From positions 3,782,001 through 3,846,000 of the forward strand of contig JAFFSR010000221.1 in the NCBI GenBank assembly GCA_017163975.1: a stretch of DNA of 64,000 nt, written 5' to 3'. The position numbers and the translations under genes were made by a program. Below the pieces are notes generated by a model. The model saw only the letters and a program-made list of their open reading frames with translations. It ran no database searches and was not told where the DNA came from. Source of the DNA: Anastatus disparis (Eukaryota > Arthropoda > Insecta > Hymenoptera > Eupelmidae). Within the stretch, counting starts at the first letter, position 1. Every line of letters starts with the position of its first letter. Shown here in pieces: positions 37,926-48,603 of the stretch.

Positions 37926-38330
37926 ACTAAAGATTCAGAATTTTCTTGAAATCATAATCAGAGTAACATATAAACGATAGCCTAAAAACTTTCTTGAGGA
38001 CAAATTCAAACCTATAATACACTGTACTACAATATACTATGCGGTTATCTATGGCCAGTACAACAAACGTGACTTAACTTAAGATTTAAACAATGTTTCT
38101 TAAAATTACTAATATACCTGATAAGTCCAAGCATTTTCATCGCTTTCGGCACCGCGAAATCAATACGCTCAGAGAAATTCATGATAGAGTCACACTGCAC
38201 ATCCGATCTCCTGATACATGACGATGAAACCAAAGGATCACTATATAGACTATACTGATAATTCATATAGCTACGATTAGCAAAAGAGATGTATGAACAC
38301 CTAATGAGTATCCAATAAGAATTCATTAAT
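37926..38330 (-). pseudogene. decayed LINE reverse-transcriptase fragment
   Basis: A minus-strand frame from 38326 to 38045 encodes FSERIDFAVPKAMKMLGLI near its end. This matches the conserved post-catalytic part of non-LTR retrotransposon reverse transcriptases, where a 'DLGV.FD..L.F..HID...KA...LGFI' pattern precedes an 'LVRP.LEY' motif. Upstream it keeps a degraded form of the preceding segment (ISFANRSYMNY). Downstream, in the same frame after stops, come PHSIL.YSVL and, in a shifted frame, FVLKKVFRLS and DYDFKKIL, like the usual 'VQ.KFLRFL' and 'Y..IL..L' blocks. Stops and shifts mark it as dead. The clade (Jockey, CR1 or I-like) cannot be fixed by eye. Confidence 0.65.
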
Positions 38331-39728
38331 CAAGCACCAATTGGTAAGACTTTTAATATTTCTTCGCGATTCACAAAAAGTCCATAGAAATAGACAAAAA
38401 AATTTATTTAATTTCATTGTTTTTTTCTAATACGATTGTTCAATCTTGACATTATGCTTTTATTTATTGACCGGTTATTTACCAAGCAGGGGTGTTATTG
38501 ATGCAGCGGTACACAAGATGCATGGGAAATTTAATTTACAAAATGTAAAATTTGTATTTTTTATAATTTATTATGGTTGAAAAATTCTTTCCAAGATCCC
38601 TCTAAACATCGATTCGATCAAAAAATTTTCAATTAGTATTTTATTGATAATCTTGACAAGAAATCGAGTTCTTTTACTTATTACTTAATGGAATACACGG
38701 CAATGGCCATTTATACTTCAGTACTTAAGATGCCATGATTCATACATTTATTTTTATAATTTCAACAAAAAAAAACTGACTGCGAAATTTTTTACACTTG
38801 AAATAAATAATTGAATAACACATTAGTGAAGTAATCTGTATATTATTTCATTTATTATCAAAGCTTTATAAAAAGTCCAGTGAGGAGATTACGGGCAGTC
38901 ATCGAGAGTTTCGTACTGGAATTCGTTAAAGTATCTTTCTTTTTTGATAATTTTTATTATTTTTCATTGCTTATCAAGTAATTATTTAATTTTTAACGCA
39001 CTTTTTTTGAATTTCTAACTTCAAACGAAAATATTAATTCTAATAAAATTATTAACTTGATATTTTCATAAATAACGTATGGATAATAAATTTATATTTA
39101 CTGCTCATTCTACCTTTATCTAATATTCGTAATGTATTTCATTAAACGATGTTTCTATATCGTTTAATAACAGAGGCTTCAATGTAACACATACACAATG
39201 CAAAATAAGTGAATATTTCATTGTTTTAATTAGCTATTTACAGCTCATAATGTTTGCTTTAGCTTATGTATTAACAATAACAATGACTATTTGATATAAA
39301 AAGATTTGAGAATTCCAACAAAAAAGAATTTTTAAATTTCAATAATTTTTTTTACGTAGACTTACAATGTTAAAAAAAATTCAATTTCGCTTCCAGTACA
39401 AGATTGAAATTTTTATTTTTACTTTAAATTTTATGCAATTGTACAATGAGTTTATGGTAAAATTACTAATTTTTATGCTGATTTGCAGAAAAATTAATGT
39501 ACAGACTGGAAGCAAGCTTTCAGTTTTGCATTAAATTTCATGTTTTTTTTAACAGTGTACATAAATAATAGTTTTTTTTTTAATTTTAAATTGAAAAAAA
39601 TTGAATTTTTTCGAATTTTTGTGATAAAATAATATATTATTTCACTAAACAATTTAAAAGTTTAATTCTATCCAATATTACCGTTACATGATTTCCGTAA
39701 CACTCCAAATATAAAATAAATTAAAAAT
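38331..39728. other. AT-rich intergenic sequence
   Basis: No gene recognised; possible further unreadable LINE remnant next to 38330. Confidence 0.45.
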
Positions 39729-39908
39729 GTGTCGCATGAAGTTGCAGTGACAAAACGTTATCTGTTATAATCACCAAGTTCTTTAATATAAATTTAAAAA
39801 AAAGTTTTGTTCAAAGTTTTAAAAATGAATACATATCCCCGGACTTATTTGGCACAGAGTATATTGAATATAACATATTCCAGCTATGATGAGATTCACT
39901 AGTATATT
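39729..39908. repeat. dispersed duplication, short copy
   Basis: 39729-39847 matches 48604-48764 (shared ATGAAGTTGCAGTGAC, CACCAAGTTCTTTA, AGTTTTGTTCAAAGTTTT and CCCCGGACTTA). 39848-39908 matches 49595-49660 (TTTGGCACAGAGTATATTG, CTATGATGAGATTC). The 830 bp between the two parts in the other copy are absent here, with TTA shared at the junction. Confidence 0.75.
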
Positions 39909-39910
39909 TA

Positions 39911-40113
39911 AAAAAAATTTTTTTTTCGTTCAACGTCACTGTATTTATGCTATCATTACGATGCCAATTAGCGACGGAGATCGGCAGTGTCTTTGTGAAC
40001 AAAGCACATGTAATGTATGTACAGCGGTGCTTGTAAAAATCGGCCGTGAGCGGGATTTGAACTCGAGACCCCGAGATTACGAATTCATTGCTCTACCCAA
40101 GCCACTGAGACCT
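39911..40113 (-). mobile_element. tRNA-derived SINE, copy 5
   Basis: Minus-strand copy. The head lies at about 40113 with a damaged box A; box B is CGAGTTCAAATCCC. The body has TTTGTTCACAAAGACACTG and TCGCTAATTGGCATCG. An A-rich tail lies at 39911-39930. It is inserted at or just beyond the end of the 39729-39908 duplication. Confidence 0.8.
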
Positions 40114-40885
40114 CTAGAACAAAAGTTTTATCATTTATAAGAAAAATTTTAACTTCAATCATATTAGACATTAAAACATTATTTTTATTAAATTTATACA
40201 GTTACGTAATTCGATCAATATTATAATTAAAAATTAAAGTATCAAATATCATAAGTTTTACTATTAATTTATTACTTAAACTTTAGTAAAAAAATAGTAT
40301 GCGATACTTTCTGTATTTAAAAATCGCTGATTTCTTTCCAAAAAGAGCCAGCGTGCGCCCTCTAGAGCTTACTGGATAAACCACCATGTATATTTACGTA
40401 CTTTGACTTTGACTATGCTACGCTGGTAATTGGTAATATATCGTTTGTTCATACATTAGTTACTTAATCGACAGTTGCTAAGTCTATATAAACATGTTTC
40501 TTTTTTATCTACTTAAAGTAAAACTCAATCTGTAAAATTTCAAATAGGATGTAATTTTATTAATAAATTTATTCTTACAAAGTTGAATTTTTATATAATC
40601 CTACATAAATTTTGTATACATTTGTTATATTTGACTATACTTTTTAAAAAAGTTGATAAACTATTTACTAATTATTTTTTTACCATCAGATCTGAATTAC
40701 CTTGGATAAAACATATTTTTTGCAATAGAACTTAGTGCTCGAAAATTTATTCTATTAAGCTTTGATTTTTTGACATATTTGTCTACACTTGATTTTACAA
40801 AACAAGAATGATATAATTTATATTTCTAACATGAAAAGATCTAAAGTAAAATAAACTAAAATTAAAGTGAAACAATAAGAAAATT
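40114..40885. other. AT-rich intergenic sequence
   Basis: No gene or clear repeat recognised. Confidence 0.45.
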
Positions 40886-41748
40886 TTTTTAAAGCTGTAC
40901 CTTACACTGGATTTAGAATTCATCGTATATACCCTTTCAATATTTATACGGGTAAGAATATACCGTATGAGATTGCAAGCATTTTTCACATATGTCTTTA
41001 CAATCATGTAACTTTTTTTAATATCTAATTAATTGAATGCCTAATGACATGCTTTAATAAAATTTTTACCATGTTCTTCCTACCGAGATATCGGTGATTA
41101 CTGCGATTAAATCAGCTAAAACTCTAATTATTAATCTACTTCTCTGAGTACCTGATATATTAATATTGTATATTTTTTCTTGTTAGTTTTTTTAATTTTC
41201 CTATGCGGAAATAATCACTATAGTGAAACATTGTAGTCATTTATGATGTGTAAAACAATCCATGCTGTTTTTCGTATTATTCATGAAAATATTAAAATTT
41301 AATTAATAATGAAAGAAGATACGTTTGAGATGTTGAAATAAGTATTTTTTGGGGCTTGATCAAATCGGTACCCTGGTAGAAAATTAACCATTTTTTTTGG
41401 TCATAAATGCAAAGCTAAGCATGTTAAAATCACACTTATCTAAAAATTCTGGAAATACTTTAAACAGAATTTCTAGATATAAGTGTCATTTTAACATGCT
41501 TAGCTCCGCAATTATGACCAAAAAATGGTTAATTTTCTACCAGGGTAACTGATCATTTTTCTAAAATTTTGCATTTTCATATAAACTTCAATGTATATGA
41601 CAACTGTTAAACTCATCCTCTTGGTCAGAATGTTCATCAATCTCTTTACAATAGGTAACAGGCAGTCTTTTTCAGTTAAGCTATCATAAAAGACTCGAGG
41701 AATTGCTTTATAAATTGTATTTGAAAATTTAGTTCCGCACTATTTCGT
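40886..41748. repeat. dispersed duplication, copy B (carries a MITE)
   Basis: Counterpart of 31300-32200 in the same orientation. Copy B is interrupted at 41371-41545 by a CCCTGGTAG-family MITE and lacks about 165 bp near the 3' part. Divergence is moderate with many small indels. Confidence 0.7.
41371..41545. mobile_element. 175-bp palindromic MITE, CCCTGGTAG family, TA target duplication
   Basis: The ends CCCTGGTAGAAAATTAACC and its reverse complement are flanked by TA on both sides (41369-41370, 41546-41547). Arms of about 80 bp are nearly identical, with an AGCTAAGCATGTTAAAAT block in each. The paralogous segment at 31.8 kb is the empty site. A TA duplication fits Tc1/mariner-type transposition (established knowledge). 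Confidence 0.8.
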
Positions 41749-42171
41749 TAGAGCCCGACGTAGCAACTTTCCGAATCTTGACCTGAGCTAGAGATCTGAT
41801 TAGAAAGGTCCACGCGGGGGGTAGGGATCATTGAATGAAGTTTGGATTGTAAAGTATAGATAAAAGGTAAATTGCACTTACTAGGGCAAAAGGCTGATGG
41901 GTGAACCCAAGTATGACATACTATTTTTTTAACAATAGGCTTGCAGAATTTCGAAAATACATTAGTGGGGCACGGCTTTCCCGTAATATTTTTCCCTCTA
42001 CCTAGCTTATGATCTTAGAAGAACGTTAGTTGTGTTTCAGCCCTTCGAAGGAAAACGTCGTTCAAATAACTTTCAAGTTTTCTTATTTTTTACTATTTTA
42101 TCGATATGGTATGTTACTTTTATTTTCTATAATTGAACTAAAATTTAAATAATTATTAAAAATATGAGATA

Positions 42172-42503
42172 GGGTAAGTGTATGAGTTATCGTGCCTTTA
42201 AGGTTAAGGCAGACACATTTTCGTCAATTAAACAAATCTCATAATTTTTTAAAAGTTTTATAAACTGTTTATTTAAAGTAAAGCATATTATCTACGAATA
42301 AAACAAATTCCCTAAGTGAAAATTTAAAAACTATTAATTTGCTGATTGAATTTACAAAGTTTATGCGATGTGTCAGTTTATCGTGTGTCGTCTACTTACC
42401 ATATAAATGCATACTTTTATTATCGTGCTTTGATTATCGACATCACATGCTTTAACATAGGGCGCGATAACCGGGGAGGGCACGTTAACTACCACACTTA
42501 CCC
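42172..42503. mobile_element. 332-bp TIR element with TA target duplication, upstream of the ankyrin gene
   Basis: The left end GGGTAAGTGTATGAGTTA and the right end, GGGTAAGTGTGGTAGTTA on the other strand, are inverted repeats continuing into a CGTGCC block. TA flanks both ends (42170-42171, 42504-42505). Noncoding, Tc1/mariner-like MITE. It ends 426 bp before the ankyrin start codon. Confidence 0.7.
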
Positions 42504-42888
42504 TACATTGAGCGATTTTATCATTAAATGAGCAAATAAGAAAAAATTCGCTTTAAAAAAAACTTTTTTATATTTTAAAATCTGTTGTAAAGAAAAAATT
42601 TTGATTTTGTATATTCTTTTTAGTAAGGTTTTGAGAACTTATTAAAAAAAAACTTTTTTTTATAAAATATTTATTTTACAATTATAAATAAATAAAAAAT
42701 TAAAAGAATAATCATCTCTGTTTTAATAATATTAAAATCAAATCGATGATTTTAAGTTTTCACGCTAAAATTGTATTGAATAAGATTATGTGGCTCCATA
42801 TTAACAGATGATTTAAAAATTATTAGAATCACAGTAAGAAACAATAAACATAACTGACGAATAATTGACAAAATATTTATCATTGTGT

Positions 42889-42905
42889 ATTTTTTTTTTA
42901 AATAG
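42889..42905 (+). promoter_or_regulatory. possible splice acceptor before the ankyrin start
   Basis: A T-rich tract ending in AAATAG directly precedes an open frame that runs in phase into the annotated ATG (eight extra codons, including HLILT). If used, the ATG at 42930 is internal and a 5' exon lies upstream. I could not identify that exon. Confidence 0.35.
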
Positions 42906-42929
42906 TGGTCGAAGCATCTAATTTTAACC

Positions 42930-44906
42930 ATGATCCAAGGTGATGTGAAAGAATTTCGTAAACTTTTGAACAATGAAACCGAAAAGAATTTGAGTCTTCA
43001 TTATCAAGATCATTGCGTTGATTTTGTAAAACCTGAAGTAAAGAAAGTTCTTAAGGAAGTTGGAGCATTTTATGATGATGACTTTAGTGTAAGTTTATTA
43101 CATGTCGCAGTTGCTACCAAGAACATTGAATTTGTAAAATTGTTAATTGAAGCTGGTTGCAACGTCAATACTCGTAACCAAATGATGCGAACACCACTTC
43201 ATTCTGCTTTGTCTCCTTTAAGGTTTGTTTTATTTTATATATAAATAAAAATTATTCGATAGTAATAACTGATCATAATTATAAAGTTACTGTAAAAAAA
43301 TTACTCGCAAACGCAATGATGCATATTAAATATTATTTGTAGTTTTTATACTTTAAATGAACGAAATTCGAATGCAGAAAGAAGGTGTGCATCCAAAATA
43401 AGAGCAAAAAAATTAGTTTGAGATATGCAACCTTTTTCAACGTATATAATAATTTTGATGATAACAGTCGACCTGCATTGATTTGAGATGGAATCGGTAT
43501 AAAGATAAAATTATTTTAATTATTAAAACTAAATAGTTTTAATAATTAAAATATCGATTTAATAATAGAATTTTAATAATTACAGAGTCTTAAATTCTAC
43601 TGATGAGATCCGTAACTGTGAGTCGCTAATAAAATTTTTATTGGATCACGGGGCAGATGTAAATTGTGAAGATATTTTTCATCGCCCTCCATTGTATTTC
43701 GCTGTTCAAATTCACGATCCATCAATCGCTTGTATGTTCATAGCAAAAGGAGCTGATGTAAATAAATGTGATCATATGGGCGACACACCATTGCACATGG
43801 CTTCATTTTATGGAAGTACATCAGTATTTAAATTACTACTAGATAACGGTGCTGATATTTATAAAAAAAATACAAACGGAGATACAATATTCGCAAGGGC
43901 AGCTTCTAGGTTCAATGATAGCGGTTATGATATTCTAAAATTATTATTGGAAAGAAAAGGGAAATGTGACAAAACAAGTTTATATGCGTCTGAAGCATTG
44001 CAATTAACTTTGAACAATTGCGATTTACGTACAATTAAATTATTATCAGATTATGGAGCTCTCGTAACAGAAGATAGTATGAATAATATTTCAAAATTAC
44101 ATAGAGCCGCTTACAACCCGCATGTTGATGTTATTGAATACATTCTTGATCATGGTATTGATGTTAATGCTATTAGAAGTGATACCAATCTTACACCATT
44201 ACATATTGCAACCGCATTTAAACGTAGTGAAGTATGTAAGCTTCTTCTGTCTAGAGGCGCTAACGTTAATTGTGTAGATGATTTTGGCCATACACCATCA
44301 TATTTAGCTATAAAATGTAATAATTTATGTCTAACTCAAGGTACTATACGTAGAAATAACAGATGTTTTGATAGTAAAGACAATGAAACAATAATAAATA
44401 TTTTCATAGCGCACATAGTTAAATTGGTATTTTCAAATATTTCGGTTAATGAGATGGATCTTGAAATTATAAAACAAGATTATGAAATGAAATGTTATTA
44501 TGAAAATCTTGAAATTATAAAACAAGATTATGAAATGAAATGTTATTATGAAAATTGTATAGAAGAGTTAGAGAAAATGAAAATTCGGAAAGTTTATGAG
44601 GATGTAAGTTTGTTCGATATTTTAATGAAGAAAGGTATGGCATCTGGATATGTAAGAAATGAAGATTTAATCGAAGCACTAGATAGTGCAGAGAACAAAC
44701 TCAATAATGATTTCCCAATTTATTATCCGTTGTTAAAAGAAGATTTTTATCAGGAAATAAAAAAGCAAAGATTAATCAAAGGAGCAGCAATAGTCTTGAA
44801 CGAAATTTTCAATTTTCATGATCCATTTCATTTAGCTAATTTGAAAATTCTCAGTTATTTGAGAAAGGACGATATAATTAGAATTAACGAAAGTAAACGA
44901 AAGTAA
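42930..44906 (+). CDS. ankyrin-repeat protein with PRANC-like C-terminus (two exons)
   Basis: Exons 42930-43222 and 43586-44906 are joined by a GT-AG intron (donor AAG|GTTTGT, acceptor TTACAG), giving about 537 residues. Reading phase is kept exactly. Ankyrin repeats run from about residue 55 to 345; three keep a TPLH core (88-91, 165-168, 301-304) and several have the LLI.AGCNVN or LLLDNGAD type end. Residues 390-421 are an exact duplicated 16-residue unit. After that come a Lys/Glu-rich linker (ENCIEELEKMK, then VSLFDILMKKG) and an ending with FHLANLKILSYLRKDDIIRI, reminiscent of the F-box-like PRANC domain known from poxvirus, Wolbachia and parasitoid-wasp ankyrin proteins. Ankyrin arrays bind proteins; F-box-like ends can recruit SCF ubiquitin ligase, but that role here is inferred. 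There is no signal peptide or membrane segment. The ATG has an in-frame stop 27 bp upstream (42903-42905), yet a strong acceptor-like AAATAG at 42900-42905 leaves room for an earlier exon. A polyadenylation signal AATAAA lies at 44955. Confidence 0.85.
43513..43552. repeat. perfect 18-bp hairpin in the ankyrin intron
   Basis: 43513-43530 (ATTTTAATTATTAAAACT) is the exact reverse complement of 43535-43552, with a 4-nt loop. It lies 34 bp before the acceptor AG, in the branch-point zone. Confidence 0.8.
44460..44555 (+). repeat. exact 48-bp tandem duplication in the coding sequence
   Basis: 44460-44507 and 44508-44555 are identical, in frame, each encoding LEIIKQDYEMKCYYEN. No substitutions separate the copies, so the duplication is recent or under homogenisation. 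Confidence 0.95.
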
Positions 44907-44954
44907 TACAATTACTAGATGAAAATTGTAAATTATAACATTAATCTGTTTGTA

Positions 44955-44960
44955 AATAAA
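44955..44960 (+). terminator. polyadenylation signal of the ankyrin gene
   Basis: Canonical AATAAA 49 bp after the stop codon, followed by a T-rich stretch. Position and strand fit the gene. Confidence 0.6.
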
Positions 44961-45149
44961 ATAGATATTTTTTATTAAAAATATTTTCAACTAGAATTTT
45001 TATTTATTTTTATAGTAATAGTTTGACTAAAAAACCTTACAGCAGAAAATAATCTAATGAATCAAATGTTTGTAACAGCAAAATAAAAAAGATTTTAAAA
45101 GATCCCCAGCGGAACAAATAAATGAAATTTTTCAAATCATTCCATGAGT

Positions 45150-46465
45150 TTTTGAAAAAATTAGAAACAAACTGAAACAAACTATAAAAAACTGAAGCAT
45201 ATTGAAAATTTTTGTGAGAATTTGGACAAAATACTATATATCCCATATGGAAATAATTTATGTGAAAAACTGTAAATAATAGTAAATAATTGTAAATAAC
45301 TGTTAAAAAATGTAGGAATTGAGACATAAATAATAGTTATTTACAGTTATTTACTATTATTTATTATTAATTACTATTATTTACAGTTATTTACAGTTAT
45401 TAACTGTTATTTACAGTTATTTACAATTATTTACAATTATTTACAGTTTTTTATAATTATTTACAATTATTCATAATTATTTACAGTTATTCATAATTAT
45501 TTACAGTTATTTACATTTTCAAAAATTTTTGAATTAGTGAATAATTTAATGTTATTAATAATTATTTACAATTATTTATAGTTATTTACAGTTATATACA
45601 GTTTTTTACAGTTATTTACAGTTATTTATAATTATTTACAACTATTTACAATTTTCCATAGTTTTTTACAATTATTTACAGTTATTCACATTTTTTAAAA
45701 TTTTCGCCTATATATAAAATTATTGAATAAATTCGTGATAATTTTCGAAAATGTAAATAACTGCAAATAATTGTAAAAAACCATAAATAATCGTAAATAA
45801 CTGTAAATAATTGTGAAAAAAGTGAATAAATGTAAATAACTGTAAATAAATATAAATAACTGCAAATAAGTGTAAATAACAGTTAATAAGTGTAAATAAA
45901 AGTTAATAACTGTAAATAAGTGTAAATAACAGTAAATAATTCTAAATAATTGTAAATAACTATTATTTATGTCTCAATTCCCACATTTTTTAACACTTTT
46001 CTACAGTTATTTACAGTTATTTACATTTATTTACATTTATTTACAGTTATTAACAGTTATTTACAATTATATCCAAAAATTTTTTCCATATGGGATATTG
46101 TAGTCTGTTGCAGTTTGTTTCGGTTTAATACAATTCGTTTCAATCTGTTTCATTTCCTTTCATATTTTTGAAGCAACCAAAAATTTTCATATAAGGCGAT
46201 TTTTCTCTCGTCACTTAAAATGAAACATTCAGAAATAAATAGAAAAAAAAACAAGAAAAAATAAAACAAAATAAAATGAATTGAAAAAATTTGAGACGAA
46301 TTGAAACATTCTGAAACAATCATTATTACAGATATTAACTAAATTTTTCTCATCATAAAAAAAGGTAACAAATTGAAACAAGACAAAACAAAGTGAAAAA
46401 AACTCAAACAAATTGAAATACTCCCAATGTTTCGTCCAAATTCTCAAAAAAATTTTCGTTATGTT
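45150..46465. repeat. long complex inverted repeat built from ATTTACAGTT-type units
   Basis: From about 45290 to 45680 the sequence is a degenerate array of (GTT)ATTTACA units; from about 45750 to 45960 it is the reverse complement (TGTAAATAA). Single-copy markers are also inverted around it: AGGAATTGAGACATAAATAA (45315) against TTATTTATGTCTCAATTCC (45966), CCCATATGGAAA (45241) against TTTCCATATGGG (about 46083), and GAGAATTTGGACAAAA (45219) against the inverse near 46434. So nested inverted repeats span about 1.3 kb. A second array in the first orientation follows at 46010-46070. Outer parts repeat a GAAACAAA(C/T)TGAAAC motif. There is no coding sequence; the structure could form a very long hairpin RNA or a cruciform. 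Confidence 0.7.
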
Positions 46466-47282
46466 TCAGTTTCTTTCGAAAATTTTCAATTTTTTCGCTT
46501 GGAATGATAACAAATTTTTTTAATGAAAAAATTGTTCAATATTCAATTATAAAATCGTTGATACAAATAGCCTTTATTCATCATATGGGCTGTTATAAAA
46601 AAGTATTGTAAAATGTAATTATTATTGTAATACCAAGCATTTTTGTATTTATAATTGTCTTCTAATTTAATCGCGTAATGGATATTATCTATACTATCGA
46701 TAATATTTTACATTATTATTTTATTATAACTAGTCTTTGGTTGCCAAGGTATAACTTAACAGTTTCTAGTCAATTAATAAGATTAATTAATTGGCAAGGC
46801 GTCATATAACGGTTTCTGATCAATTAATAAGACTGATTTATTTTCTTTTGTATTGTTTTGATAATTATTTATTAATTATTTTTAACGGTATGACTGAAAT
46901 TTGCTCATTTTTAATTATTGTCTTTTGTTAATTTATTAATTTTGACATTACAAGTTTTAAGAATGTTTAGTAAGTTTTTATATTCTTTTATATATGATTA
47001 TCCTCTCTCTGGGTTATATAATATATCTTATTTAAAAATAAAAATGCTAATAATTTTTATAGTTCATATAGACGTTACTCTTAGAGAATGGATAGAATTT
47101 TAGGTTCGAATGTTTATATATTAAAGTTTTTCGATTTTGTACCAGAAATCCAAAATTCTTCAAAACTAATTAATTAATTTATTTAAAAATGAAATTGAAT
47201 AATTTTCATGGTGTATACTGCTATCTAATGCGTTTCATCGTTAATAAAATGAAAAGATAGACAATATTTATGATTACAGGTT

Positions 47283-47340
47283 TCTGAAGAGGGTAACAAA
47301 CCAGTTACCGAAATGTTGACAAATAAATAAATAAATTAAT
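47283..47340 (+). mobile_element. possible LINE 3' tail
   Basis: A stretch reading CTGAAGAGGGTAACAAACC, then GTTACCGAAATGTTGACAAA, followed by a (TAAA)n run. It has the form 'gaagagg..aac..accgaaacgttg + short tail repeat' common at 3' ends of insect non-LTR elements. No reverse transcriptase precedes it here, so it would be a 5'-truncated copy. Confidence 0.35.
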
Positions 47341-48603
47341 TGACTGCCGTTTTTTCTTTATATAAAAAACATAAGATTGTTAAATTTTAAATAATTGAAA
47401 AAATCTTAGATGCTCTACTAAAAAATTTTATTTGAATATTATAGCTAAAATTTAAAACAAATTGATTGAAAATTAGATGCGATAAAACTATACCCAACTC
47501 GCAGAACAGATACAAACAAAATTTATAAAAAAATAATTGTTGAATTTTAACACAAAATTTATGTGTTAAAATTTGCGAATAATTACTGTATAAATTTTGA
47601 AATAAAAATTTCAACAATAAAATTTATAAACAAAATATTTTTAATGGTAAAATCTGCGAGTTATGAGACAATTCGATTAATAAAGTACAAATTTTGTCCG
47701 TCAATTCAATAAGATCTTGTATATTGATGTTCAATGTTTAAATAACAAATAATTGGGATATCAAATAATAAAAGACAATTTGAAGAATTTTTGTTTATTT
47801 TTTTTCTATCCTAAATACGAGCGGAAAAAATTTATTAATCCAATCTATACACAATAACAGCTGCACAAAAAGTAATTGTAATAATAAAATAAAAAAGAAG
47901 TTGGAAAATAAGGATATTCTTTTTACATAATATCGTATACAAATGTTTTGACTTTGTCAGTTCGAATGCTTAAGACGATATACCTAAAAGTCAAAAAGAC
48001 ACAAGACTGAAACAAAACCCGTTTTTTTTATTTCGTTGTGTTTTGAAATTCCAAACTGAGTTGTATCAAGATATTTTTTTTTTTGGACAATTGCTATAAT
48101 TTTCTTTATTACTAATTGTATTTGACTACTACATTTTATAATAGTTCTTGGATCTTAAAACTATTTAAAATACATTCTCATAGGATTTTTATTAATTAAA
48201 AAATTGCTGATACTTAATCGTTCAACAATTAATTAATATTTTTCACAACTCAGTTTAGTTTTTCTTACAATAAAATGAATAGTCATCAAAATTTAAAAAA
48301 AAACGAAGATAAAAAAAAGTTTATTATATTAATCAAGCAGTTAAATTTCTTTTTACGAAATAACAATCTTCGGACCATCAATCTCCAACTATTGACGCAA
48401 ACATTCAATGGATGATATGAGGATGATGATGTCAGGTGATGTCGTGAAAGTCAGCCAGAGAAAAACGTCATAAAATTGTTATTCCGTATAAAGATGTCAG
48501 ATTATTTATTAAATATTAGTAAGTGGCAGTCCATTAGCAAGTCTTCAACGATAAGTCGATGTTTTTTGTTAGGGGAATGTTTCATATGGTAGCTCAGTCC
48601 GAT

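Noticed and set aside
42930..44906. Bracovirus vankyrin (polydnavirus) gene
   Set aside because: Those proteins are short, IkappaB-like and normally lack introns and a PRANC-type tail; this gene is long and spliced, and I see no other proviral genes nearby.
45290..46070. CRISPR or telomere-like array
   Set aside because: Irregular units of about 7-10 bp in both orientations; simple-sequence inverted repeat.
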